From positions 1 to 64,000 of the forward strand of contig CAWUSA010000011.1 in assembly GCA_963925545.1 (NCBI GenBank): DNA of 64,000 nt. The letters run 5' to 3'. Shown here piece by piece: positions 51,379 through 59,441 of this stretch. This DNA comes from TMED14 sp963925545. Lineage in GTDB: Bacteria; Bacteroidota; Bacteroidia; Flavobacteriales; Schleiferiaceae. The notes below the pieces were generated by a model that ran no database searches, was not told the DNA's origin, and saw only the letters and a program-made list of their open reading frames with translations. Position 1 is the first letter of the stretch. Each line of letters opens with the position of its first letter. Position numbers and translations under genes: made by a program.

Positions 51379-52227
51379 TTAAGCTGTGTAGTCAGTAAGG
51401 GTTTCAGGTAATTGAGACAAGGCATCAGCCAATTGCTCATCGCTAGGAGGGATGCCATGCCACTTGTGTGTGCCGGCCATGAAGTCAACGCCATGCCCCA
51501 TGTCAGTGTGCATGATGACACAAACGGGTTTGCCTTTGCCAGTCATGCCTTTAGCGGCATGCAAGCCATGAACAACAGCAGCCATGTCATTGCCTTCATG
51601 AATGTGCATGACAGCCCAGCCAAAGGCTGTGAATTTCGATGCAATATCTCCCATCGCAAGCACATCATCGATGCTGCCATCAATTTGCTGCCCGTTGGCA
51701 TCGATGGTGGCAATGAGGTTGTCTACGGATTTGGCGCCTGCATACATAGCAGATTCCCAAATTTGACCTTCCTGCAATTCCCCATCGCCATGCAGACAAT
51801 AAACCAAGTTTCCATCACCATTGAGGCGTTTAGCTTGCGCAGCTCCCACGGCAACACTCATCCCTTGGCCAAGGCTGCCAGATGCGACACGAATGCCAGG
51901 TAAGCCTTCATGGGTCGTTGGGTGCCCTTGCAAGCGGCTGTTGATTTTTCGAAAGGTTGCCAACTCACTCAGGGGGAAATAACCAGAACGTGCCAGAACT
52001 GAATAAAAAACCGGGCTAATGTGGCCGTTACTCAAAAAGAAAAGATCCTCTCCTTTGCCGTCCATAGCAAAGGGTTTCACTTGTTTGTTCAACACGTCGA
52101 AGTACAGTGCCACAAAGAACTCTGCACAGCCCATGGATCCTCCTGGGTGGCCAGATTGCACGGCGTGAACCATGCGTAAGATGTCTCTGCGGACTTGGGA
52201 TGCGATATCAGGTAAGGATGCGTTCAT
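51379..52227 (-). CDS. Transketolase, N-terminal (diphosphate-binding) subunit
   Basis: The 282-residue N-half contains SGHPGGSMGCAEFFVALYF, FLSNGHISPVFYSVLA, the ASGSLGQGMSVAVGAA turn and the thiamine diphosphate motif GDGE...DANG (147-150 to Asn178), with IDANGQQIDG binding the Mg-diphosphate. With the C-half it makes complete transketolase; separate subunits are common in Bacteroidota and archaea. The stop TAA is followed at once by the ATG of the vWA gene. A perfect promoter box lies 29 bases upstream, back to back with that of ychF. Confidence 0.93.
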   Translation of the reverse strand: MNASLPDIASQVRRDILRMVHAVQSGHPGGSMGCAEFFVALYFDVLNKQVKPFAMDGKGEDLFFLSNGHISPVFYSVLARSGYFPLSELATFRKINSRLQGHPTTHEGLPGIRVASGSLGQGMSVAVGAAQAKRLNGDGNLVYCLHGDGELQEGQIWESAMYAGAKSVDNLIATIDANGQQIDGSIDDVLAMGDIASKFTAFGWAVMHIHEGNDMAAVVHGLHAAKGMTGKGKPVCVIMHTDMGHGVDFMAGTHKWHGIPPSDEQLADALSQLPETLTDYTA

Positions 52228-52256
52228 GGCGCGCGAAGGGGATTACAAATTCCTAC

Positions 52257-52264
52257 CAAAAATA
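52257..52264 (-). promoter_or_regulatory. -7 promoter box of the transketolase operon
   Basis: TATTTTTG on the minus strand is a perfect TAnnTTTG match, leaving a leader of about 25 bases to the start at 52227. It is only 15 bases from the divergent ychF box. Confidence 0.55.
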
Positions 52265-52279
52265 CGGACACAACCAACT

Positions 52280-52287
52280 TATCTTTG
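52280..52287 (+). promoter_or_regulatory. -7 promoter box of ychF
   Basis: TATCTTTG is a perfect TAnnTTTG match with a 25-base leader to the ATG at 52313. Its -33 region coincides with the transketolase promoter on the other strand. Confidence 0.55.
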
Positions 52288-52312
52288 CGCCTCAACTTTG
52301 AATTTCCTAACA

Positions 52313-53404
52313 ATGAAATGTGGCATCGTTGGACTGCCCAATGTCGGCAAGTCTACCCTATTTAATTGCTTGAGTAATGCGGAGGCACAAGCCGCCAATT
52401 ACCCATTCTGCACCATTGAACCAAACCTTGGCACAGTGAATGTGCCAGACCCCCGTTTGGAAAAGCTAGAGTCCTTGGTCAACCCTGAGCGGGTCTTGCC
52501 TGCCACGGTGGAAATTGTGGATATCGCCGGTTTAGTTAAAGGCGCCAGCAAGGGAGAAGGGTTGGGCAATAAATTCCTAGCAAACATCCGTGAATGTCAT
52601 GCTATCCTGCATGTGATTCGCTGCTTTGACAATGAGAACATCACCCATGTAGATGGCTCCATTGACCCACTTCGCGACAAAGAAACCATTGACATGGAAT
52701 TGCAGTTCAAGGACCTTGAAAGCGTTGAAAAGCGATTGGATAAGGCAAGAAAAATTGGTAAAACAGGTGACAAGGAAGCTTTGCGTGAGGTCCGAATGGC
52801 AGAGGCTGTTCTCAACCTACTCAATGCAGGTAAAAGTGCACGTTCCTATGATCGAAATGAAGAGGAGGAAGCGTGGCTTAAAGGTTATGAGTTGTTGACA
52901 GACAAGCCAGTACTCTATGTTTGCAATGTTGATGAGGCATCAGCCAAATCAGGCAATGAATATGTGTCTGTGATAACTGCTATAGCGAAAGAAGAAGGTG
53001 CTGGGGTGATCCATTTAGCCGCAGCTACTGAGGCGGACATCATGCAACTTGACAGCTTTGAGGAGCGACAAATGTTCCTTGATGACATGGGCTTAACAGA
53101 GCCTGGTGTCAACCGATTGATTCGTGAGGCCTATGATCTGCTCAAATTGCAAACCTATTTCACTGCAGGTGTCAAGGAAGTGCGTGCGTGGACCATTCAA
53201 GAAGGCTTCACTGCCCCTCAAGCTGCAGGTGTGATACACAGTGACTTTGAAAAGGGCTTCATTCGTGCAGAAGTCATTGCTTACGATGACTATGCGGAAT
53301 TGGGCTCTGAGTCTGCTGTCAAAGACGCGGGCAAGCTTCGCGTCGAGGGACGGGAGTACCTAGTGAAAGACGGTGACGTGATGCATTTCCGATTCAATGT
53401 CTGA
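52313..53404 (+). CDS. ychF: Redox-regulated ATPase YchF (Obg-family)
   Basis: The 363-residue P-loop protein has G1 GLPNVGKS (7-14), G2/G3 with NYPFCTIEPNLGTVNVPD and VDIAGLVKGASKGEGLGN, G4-like VLYVCNVDEAS (in place of NKxD, which explains the ATP preference of YchF) and a C-terminal TGS domain (QTYFTAGVKEVRAWTIQEG to YLVKDGDVMHFRFNV). YchF hydrolyses ATP, binds ribosomes and affects oxidative-stress response. The ATG at 52313 gives the universal MKCGIVGLPNVGKST start; the frame is open further upstream but overlaps the divergent transketolase promoter. Confidence 0.96.
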   Translation: MKCGIVGLPNVGKSTLFNCLSNAEAQAANYPFCTIEPNLGTVNVPDPRLEKLESLVNPERVLPATVEIVDIAGLVKGASKGEGLGNKFLANIRECHAILHVIRCFDNENITHVDGSIDPLRDKETIDMELQFKDLESVEKRLDKARKIGKTGDKEALREVRMAEAVLNLLNAGKSARSYDRNEEEEAWLKGYELLTDKPVLYVCNVDEASAKSGNEYVSVITAIAKEEGAGVIHLAAATEADIMQLDSFEERQMFLDDMGLTEPGVNRLIREAYDLLKLQTYFTAGVKEVRAWTIQEGFTAPQAAGVIHSDFEKGFIRAEVIAYDDYAELGSESAVKDAGKLRVEGREYLVKDGDVMHFRFNV

Positions 53405-53636
53405 TGGCATAAAAAACTAGAAATAATGGCCACTTTGGGCTCCTTTGGATCCATGGAATCTGCCCTTTGAGCAGGCCGTCACTCCATCTGCTTTGGCATT
53501 GAATAGCTTAACATGCTAGCGCGGTCATCGATCAACTTCACCACAGAATATTTACCTAGCCACACCTAGTGCAAGGATGGTTGAGTTCATGCTATGAATG
53601 GGATAAAGATCAAAATGGGGTGGGTTAAAGACAGCC
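53405..53636. other. Intergenic stretch with no recognisable gene
   Basis: The 260-base gap between ychF and trhO holds no ORF of note, tRNA, repeat or convincing terminator. Only the trhO promoter box at its 3' end is recognisable. A short CTGC/GCAG inverted repeat near 53470 is too weak to call. Confidence 0.5.
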
Positions 53637-53644
53637 TATCTTTG
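53637..53644 (+). promoter_or_regulatory. -7 promoter box of trhO
   Basis: TATCTTTG is a perfect TAnnTTTG match with a 21-base leader to the ATG at 53666. A 6-codon out-of-frame micro-ORF (ATG at 53656, TAA at 53674-53676) overlaps the trhO start. Confidence 0.5.
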
Positions 53645-53665
53645 TCGTAATAAATATGCCATCAT

Positions 53666-54733
53666 ATGGATCCTAATGCAGGGAAACGAAATTTAGTCAA
53701 CAAACTTAGTAGGGAAGAGCTGCAGGCTAAGCTTGAAACAGAAGGTTTTGATCGAATCACCCTATCGTTTTATAAGTATGTGATCATAGAGAATCCGCAA
53801 GAATTGCGTGATGAATTGTTTGAGCAATGGTCTTCATGGGGTTGCTTGGGCCGTATTTATGTTTCTAATGAAGGAATCAATGCTCAAATGAATATCCCTC
53901 AGCAACACTGGGGTGATTTCGAAAAGGCTATTCGTTCGAATAGGTTCTTTCATGATGTACCCTTTAAAATCGCTGTAACTGATAAAACGGAGGGTAAATC
54001 GTTTTTAAAGCTTAAAGTAAAGGTTCGTAAGCAAATTGTTGCAGACGGACTGCAGCCAGGTGACTATGACGTAACGAATGTTGGCCAGCACCTGGATGCA
54101 AAGTCATGGAATGAAGCTGTAGAAAAGGAAGACTCTGTTGTTGTAGACATGCGCAACCATTATGAAAGTGAGATTGGCCATTTTGAGGGAGCTGTTTTAC
54201 CTGATACTGAAACATTTCGCGATGAATTGCCTATGGTTTTAGAGAAACTCAAAGGTCAAGAAGACAGAAAGGTATTGCTCTATTGCACAGGGGGTATTCG
54301 TTGTGAAAAGACTTCAGCCTATTTAAAGCACCATGGATTCAAGGACGTGAACCAGCTTCATGGTGGTATCATAGACTATGCTAGACAAATAGATCAGGAG
54401 GACCTGCCCAATAAGTTTCACGGAGTGAATTTTGTCTTTGATGCGCGACTTGGTGAAGAGATTTCACAAGAAGTGATCTCGGAATGTCACCAGTGTGGCC
54501 AGCCCTCTGCGCGTCACACAAACTGTATAAATAAAGCGTGCAACCTTTTGTTTATTCAATGTGAAGAATGCCAGATAAAGCATGAAGCTTGCTGCACACC
54601 TCAATGCATCGAGGTGATCCATGCTCCTGAAGAAGAACAAATAGAGATCCGTCGAAAAGCGAAGGAAACCAAAAGATACCACAAGCATAGTAAGGTGAAT
54701 TTGCGAGATGCTTTTTCTAAAGAAGTAGATTGA
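53666..54733 (+). CDS. trhO: tRNA uridine-34 hydroxylase TrhO (YceA/UPF0176)
   Basis: TrhO hydroxylates U34 in several tRNAs, the first step to 5-methoxyuridine or cmo5U. The 355 residues have an N-terminal acylphosphatase-like domain (WGCLGRIYVSNEGINAQMN), a rhodanese domain with the loop CTGGIRCEK (Cys207 to Cys213), and a C-terminal Cys-rich zinc-binding region (ECHQCGQ, HTNC, CNLLF, CEECQ, CC, PQC), as in YceA. The gene looks AT-richer with a different codon mix from its neighbours, and it lies alone between two long spacers, which hints at later acquisition; this is by eye only. Start chosen at 53666, where the frame has its first ATG. Confidence 0.92.
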   Translation: MDPNAGKRNLVNKLSREELQAKLETEGFDRITLSFYKYVIIENPQELRDELFEQWSSWGCLGRIYVSNEGINAQMNIPQQHWGDFEKAIRSNRFFHDVPFKIAVTDKTEGKSFLKLKVKVRKQIVADGLQPGDYDVTNVGQHLDAKSWNEAVEKEDSVVVDMRNHYESEIGHFEGAVLPDTETFRDELPMVLEKLKGQEDRKVLLYCTGGIRCEKTSAYLKHHGFKDVNQLHGGIIDYARQIDQEDLPNKFHGVNFVFDARLGEEISQEVISECHQCGQPSARHTNCINKACNLLFIQCEECQIKHEACCTPQCIEVIHAPEEEQIEIRRKAKETKRYHKHSKVNLRDAFSKEVD

Positions 54734-54858
54734 AGAGCTTCGAATGGATGGACATGTGGTGGATTCTGTAAAAAAGGTCATGGGTCCCCCTGCAAGTAGC
54801 TGAGTTGTAGCTGTGAATAACTCAATGAAATCGGTGAATTAAAAGCCGTACAAGGCCG

Positions 54859-54888
54859 TTGTGAGCTTGGTGTTCTGCATTAGATTAG
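54859..54888 (+). promoter_or_regulatory. Candidate promoter of parE-parC
   Basis: TTG at 54859-54861, a 19-base spacer and TAGATTAG at 54881-54888 (seven of eight to TAnnTTTG) lie 12 bases before the ATG at 54901. The rest of the 167-base gap after trhO shows nothing else recognisable except one DnaA-box-like sequence. Confidence 0.4.
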
Positions 54889-54900
54889 CACCGCTAGCTT

Positions 54901-56745
54901 ATGTCAACCACACAGTATACTGAAGACAATATTCGCTCCCTGGAATGGCAGGAGCATATTCGCTTGCGACCTGGTATGTACATTGGCAAACTGGGCGATG
55001 GCTCATCGGCTGACGATGGCATCTACATCCTTATCAAAGAAACCATAGACAACTCCATTGATGAGTTTGTCATGGGCGCAGGTAAAGTCATTGAGATCAG
55101 TGTTAAGGAAGGTTCAGTGTCCATTAGAGATTACGGTCGCGGAATCCCTTTAGGTAAGGTTGTGGATGTGGTGTCCAAAATGAACACGGGCGCCAAATAC
55201 GACTCCAAGGCCTTCAAGAAGTCAGTAGGTCTCAATGGGGTTGGGACCAAGGCAGTCAATGCCCTGTCTTCAAGGTTCACTGTCAAGGCAATCCGAGATG
55301 GGAAAAGCAAGCAAGCCACCTTTGAGCGTGGCATCTTGGTGGATGACCCGTCAGTAAACGACAATAGCTCACGCAAGGGCACCCTGGTGCAGTTCACCCC
55401 CGATGCTGATATTTTTCACAACTACCAATACCAAATGGAGTATGTGGAGCGGATGGTGTGGAATTATGTCTACCTCAATCCTGGATTGACCATCATGCTC
55501 AATGGGGAAAAGTTTTATTCGGAAAATGGACTTAAGGATTTGCTGAGTAACAACCTCAGTGGAGAGGTTATGCATGACATCATCCACCTGAAGGGGTATG
55601 ACATAGAAATGGCCTTGACCCATGCTGAACGATCACAAAGTGAGCAGTACTATTCCTTTGTTAATGGTCAACACACAACACAAGGCGGCACGCATCAGGG
55701 TGCTTTTCGTGAAGCCTTGGTAGCAACCATACGCAATCATTACAACAAGCAATTTGATGTGTCAGATATCCGGTCCAGTGTGATCGCAGCCATTTCCATT
55801 AAGGTGATGGAGCCCGTGTTTGAGTCACAAACAAAGACTAAGCTTGGCAGCAATGACATGGGGCCAGAGGGCCCATCTGTGCGCAAGTTTATTTTGGATT
55901 TCATGCGCCGTGAACTGGACAATTTTTTGCACCGGAATAGCAATGTAGCGGAAGCCATACTGAAGAAAATTTTGCGTGCAGAGAGGGAGCGCAAAGACTT
56001 GTCTGGTATCCAGAAGTTGGCCAGAGATCGAGCCAAGAAATCAAACCTGCATAACAAGAAATTGCGGGACTGTAAGATTCATTACAGCGATGCAAAGGGT
56101 GACCGCCGTTTGGAAACCACCTTGTTTATTACAGAGGGTGATTCAGCTTCAGGATCTATTACGCAGAGTCGTGATGTACAGACGCAGGCTGTTTTCTCAT
56201 TGAAAGGCAAGCCCTTGAACTGCCATGGTTTGACCAAAAAGGTAGTTTATGAAAATGAGGAATTCAACCTTTTGCAAGCAGCTTTGCAAATCGAGGATGG
56301 ACTGGAGGACTTGCGATACAATAATGTGGTGATTGCCACGGATGCGGATGTTGATGGCATGCACATACGTTTATTACTCATTACATTTTTCCTGCAATTT
56401 TTCCCTGAGCTGGTTAGAGAAGGGCACTTGTATATTTTGCAGACCCCTTTGTTCCGCGTCAGAAATAAAAAAACTACCCACTACTGCTACAGTTTAGAAG
56501 AAAAACAAACAGCCATCAATGACTTGAAGAACAACCCGGAAATTACCAGATTTAAAGGCCTGGGAGAGATTTCCCCCGGTGAGTTCAAACTCTTCATTGG
56601 GCAAGACATCAGATTGGAGCCAGTCATGATGGGTAAGGAGCAAATCGATGAGCTTCTCAGTTATTACATGGGTAAAAACACGCCAGAGAGGCAAACCTTC
56701 ATTATCGACAATTTGGTTGTTGAAAAGGACATAGACGATGCGTGA
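54901..56745 (+). CDS. parE: DNA topoisomerase IV subunit B
   Basis: The 614-residue ATPase subunit of topo IV, which decatenates daughter chromosomes. The GHKL motifs are ETIDNSIDEF and RDYGRGIPLGKV, with VGLNGVGTKAVNALSS; the TOPRIM domain has TEGDSASGSI near residue 411, FSLKGKPLNCHG and ATDADVDGMHIR. The SASGS in place of GyrB SAGG, the YDSKAFKKSVGLNG loop and pairing with parC mark ParE of the Bacteroidota type rather than gyrB (found at 10446). Its stop lies inside the parC start region with an 8-base overlap. Confidence 0.95.
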   Translation: MSTTQYTEDNIRSLEWQEHIRLRPGMYIGKLGDGSSADDGIYILIKETIDNSIDEFVMGAGKVIEISVKEGSVSIRDYGRGIPLGKVVDVVSKMNTGAKYDSKAFKKSVGLNGVGTKAVNALSSRFTVKAIRDGKSKQATFERGILVDDPSVNDNSSRKGTLVQFTPDADIFHNYQYQMEYVERMVWNYVYLNPGLTIMLNGEKFYSENGLKDLLSNNLSGEVMHDIIHLKGYDIEMALTHAERSQSEQYYSFVNGQHTTQGGTHQGAFREALVATIRNHYNKQFDVSDIRSSVIAAISIKVMEPVFESQTKTKLGSNDMGPEGPSVRKFILDFMRRELDNFLHRNSNVAEAILKKILRAERERKDLSGIQKLARDRAKKSNLHNKKLRDCKIHYSDAKGDRRLETTLFITEGDSASGSITQSRDVQTQAVFSLKGKPLNCHGLTKKVVYENEEFNLLQAALQIEDGLEDLRYNNVVIATDADVDGMHIRLLLITFFLQFFPELVREGHLYILQTPLFRVRNKKTTHYCYSLEEKQTAINDLKNNPEITRFKGLGEISPGEFKLFIGQDIRLEPVMMGKEQIDELLSYYMGKNTPERQTFIIDNLVVEKDIDDA

Positions 56746-59440
56746 TCAATCCTTGAATGAGGCCATGGACGGCCATGGAGATGAGGGTGAATTGCTTCCT
56801 GCGATTCCTGTGGAATCTAGGGTTAGGGGCATGTTTAAGACCTACTTCTTGGACTATGCTAGCTATGTCATCCTTGAGCGGGCAGTACCAGGCTTGAATG
56901 ATGGCCTGAAACCTGTTCAACGGCGATTGATGCATGCTTTGAGAGAAATGGATGATGGCCGCTTTCACAAGGTGGCCAATGTCATCGGTCAAACCATGAA
57001 ATACCACCCACATGGCGATGCCAGCATTGGAGATGCCTTGGTACAGTTAGGACAGAAAGATCTATTGGTTGACACTCAGGGAAACTGGGGTAATGTTCTC
57101 ACAGGTGACAGCGCTGCAGCAGCTAGGTATATTGAAACCCGCCTCAGTAAGTTTGCATTGCATGTAGCCTTCAATCCAAAGATTACTCAATGGCAAGGCA
57201 GCTATGATGGTCGGAATAAGGAACCCATCGACTTGCCTATGAAATTCCCTTTGTTGCTTGCGCAAGGGGCTGAAGGTATAGCAGTTGGCTTGTCAACAAA
57301 GATAATGCCTCACAACTTTAATGAGTTGATTGATGCCACAATCAAGCACCTCAAAGGCCGATTTTTTACGATTTTGCCTGACTTCCCAACGGGCGGTATT
57401 GCGGATATGTCTAATTACCAGGATGGTGTCAGAGGTGGCAAGGTCCGTGTGAGGGCAAGAATCACTGTTCAGGATAAAAACACCTTGGTAATTTCAGAGG
57501 TTCCTTATGGAACAACAACGACCAGTTTGATTGATTCTATCATTAAGGCCAATGACAAGGGCAAGGTGAAACTCAAAAAAGTGGAAGACAATACAGCTGA
57601 ATCCGTTGAAATTGTCATTCAGCTTCATCCTGCGGTATCACCAGACCAAACTGTGGATGCGCTGTATGCATTCACCAATTGTGAAATGTCAATATCACCC
57701 TTATTTTGTGTAATTCAAGAGGACAAGCCGGTTTTCATTAAGGTTTCAGACTACCTGAAAGCCAGCACCGATCATTCAGTCGACTTGCTGAAGGCGGAAT
57801 TAGAAATCCAATTGAAGGAGTTACAGGAGCAATGGCATTTTGCCAGCTTGGAGCGCATTTTTATTGAGCACAAAGTATACCGTGCCATGGAAGAGGCAGA
57901 GACTTGGGAAGCAGTGCTTGAAAATATTTGGGAAGGACTCAAACCGCATGTTTCGCATTTATTGCGAGACGTGATAGAGGATGACATCGTGCGATTGACA
58001 GAAATTAAAATCAAGCGGATTTCCAAATTTGATGCATCCAAGGCAGATGATCAATTGGCCACATTGGAAGGGAAAATCGCGGAGATTAAGCACAGTTTAG
58101 CTCACTTGATCGACCATGCCATTGCCTATTTCACGGCATTGAAAGGTAAGTACGGCAAAGGGCGGGCAAGAAAAACTGAGTTGCGCAGCTTCGATTCAGT
58201 GGTTGCGACCCAGGTTGCCATGGCTAACATGAAACTCTATGTCAATCGAGAGGAGGGATTTGTTGGGACGGGCCTTAGAAAAGCTGAATACATAGGGGAC
58301 TGTGCAGACATTGATGATTTGGTGGTCATTTTAGCTGACGGGACCATGATGGTCACCAAGGTGGATGACAAGAAATTCATTGGTCAGGACATCGTTCATG
58401 TGGCCGTTTTCCATAAAGGTGATGAGCGGACCGTCTACAACATGATCTACCGTGATGGAGCCAGAGGCAAGTCATTCATCAAGCGCTTCCCTATCAAAAG
58501 CATCACACGTGACAAGGCTTACTCCTTGACCCAAGGCAATAAGTCGTCCAAAATTCATTACCTCAGCGTCAACCTCAATGGTGAAGCTGAGTTGGTTACG
58601 GTGGCACTGCGGTCAGGGTCGTCAGTACGCAAGCTTAAATTTGATACAGATTTCGCAGATATACCCATCAGAGGACGTAGTGCCCGGGGCAAAACATTGA
58701 CAAAATTTGCAGTCAAACGCATTGATGTCAAATCGAAAGGCTTGAGCACCCTTGCTGCAAGGAAGATTTACTTTGAAGAATCGGTAATGAAGCTCAATGA
58801 CCAGGAAAGGGGTCGTGCTTTGGGTGAATTCCAAGGTGAAGATCGATTGATTCAGGTAGAGCAATCTGGACGCTTCAGGGTTATCACCCCAGAATTCAGC
58901 ACGCATTTTGATGTGCTGCCCTACCAATTGAAGAAATTCTCTACGTCTGCTTACACTTTGGTCTACTTTGATGCAGACAAGTCTCGCCACATAGTTAAGC
59001 GCTTTGTTTTAGAGCCCAAAGGCGATGCTTGGGATCATTTGATCCCTAAGCATCCAGGGAACCGTATTGAGTTACTGGATGACCATGACCATGTTTCCAT
59101 TCAAATTGATTACAAAAAGGTCAAAGGCAAGACCAAGGACAGCGAGACCATCCAATTGGATGATTTCATTTCGGTTAAGGGCTGGAAGGCTGCAGGCAAT
59201 CAACTGACGGGTTGGGCAGTTAAACAAATCTCTATCGTTGAAACAAGCAATGATGCGGTGGAAGATTTGGTGATCAAAGAAAATCCTGCAGTTATTTCTA
59301 GTATCAGCGACCCAGTGGACTTTCCTGATGAACCAGACATATCTCAGAAAACAAGCCCTACCAATCAGGAAAAACCTCAGCCTGAATCACTTGAATCGAA
59401 AGATTTGGATGAGGAAGGTCAAATCACTTTAAATTTTTGA
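56738..59440 (+). CDS. parC: DNA topoisomerase IV subunit A
   Basis: This 900-residue breakage-reunion subunit has the winged-helix block YVILERAVPGLNDGLKPVQRR, KVANVIGQTMKYHPHGDAS, and the catalytic Tyr131 in AAARYIETRLSKFA. The quinolone-determining region reads HPHGDASIGDAL, with Ala at the position where E. coli GyrA has Ser83. A tower and coiled-coil follow, and a C-terminal domain with repeat blades (GTMMVTKVDDKKFIGQDIVHVAV, RGRSARGKTLTKFAVKRI) replaces the gyrase GyrA-box barrel; no clear QRRGGKG box is present, supporting ParC. The last 60 residues are acidic and low complexity. Confidence 0.94.
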   Translation: MRDQSLNEAMDGHGDEGELLPAIPVESRVRGMFKTYFLDYASYVILERAVPGLNDGLKPVQRRLMHALREMDDGRFHKVANVIGQTMKYHPHGDASIGDALVQLGQKDLLVDTQGNWGNVLTGDSAAAARYIETRLSKFALHVAFNPKITQWQGSYDGRNKEPIDLPMKFPLLLAQGAEGIAVGLSTKIMPHNFNELIDATIKHLKGRFFTILPDFPTGGIADMSNYQDGVRGGKVRVRARITVQDKNTLVISEVPYGTTTTSLIDSIIKANDKGKVKLKKVEDNTAESVEIVIQLHPAVSPDQTVDALYAFTNCEMSISPLFCVIQEDKPVFIKVSDYLKASTDHSVDLLKAELEIQLKELQEQWHFASLERIFIEHKVYRAMEEAETWEAVLENIWEGLKPHVSHLLRDVIEDDIVRLTEIKIKRISKFDASKADDQLATLEGKIAEIKHSLAHLIDHAIAYFTALKGKYGKGRARKTELRSFDSVVATQVAMANMKLYVNREEGFVGTGLRKAEYIGDCADIDDLVVILADGTMMVTKVDDKKFIGQDIVHVAVFHKGDERTVYNMIYRDGARGKSFIKRFPIKSITRDKAYSLTQGNKSSKIHYLSVNLNGEAELVTVALRSGSSVRKLKFDTDFADIPIRGRSARGKTLTKFAVKRIDVKSKGLSTLAARKIYFEESVMKLNDQERGRALGEFQGEDRLIQVEQSGRFRVITPEFSTHFDVLPYQLKKFSTSAYTLVYFDADKSRHIVKRFVLEPKGDAWDHLIPKHPGNRIELLDDHDHVSIQIDYKKVKGKTKDSETIQLDDFISVKGWKAAGNQLTGWAVKQISIVETSNDAVEDLVIKENPAVISSISDPVDFPDEPDISQKTSPTNQEKPQPESLESKDLDEEGQITLNF

Positions 59441-59441
59441 T

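Noticed and set aside
53405..53636. Long ychF-trhO spacer as a noncoding RNA gene
   Set aside because: No convincing stem, own promoter or terminator can be seen by eye; conservation data would be needed.
53656..53676. Six-codon upstream ORF overlapping the trhO start as a regulatory leader peptide
   Set aside because: Too short to judge; ATG triplets close to starts arise often by chance and no attenuator structure accompanies it.
54812..54820. Second DnaA-like box (TTATTCACA) before parE
   Set aside because: Isolated and within chance expectation; no further boxes around it.
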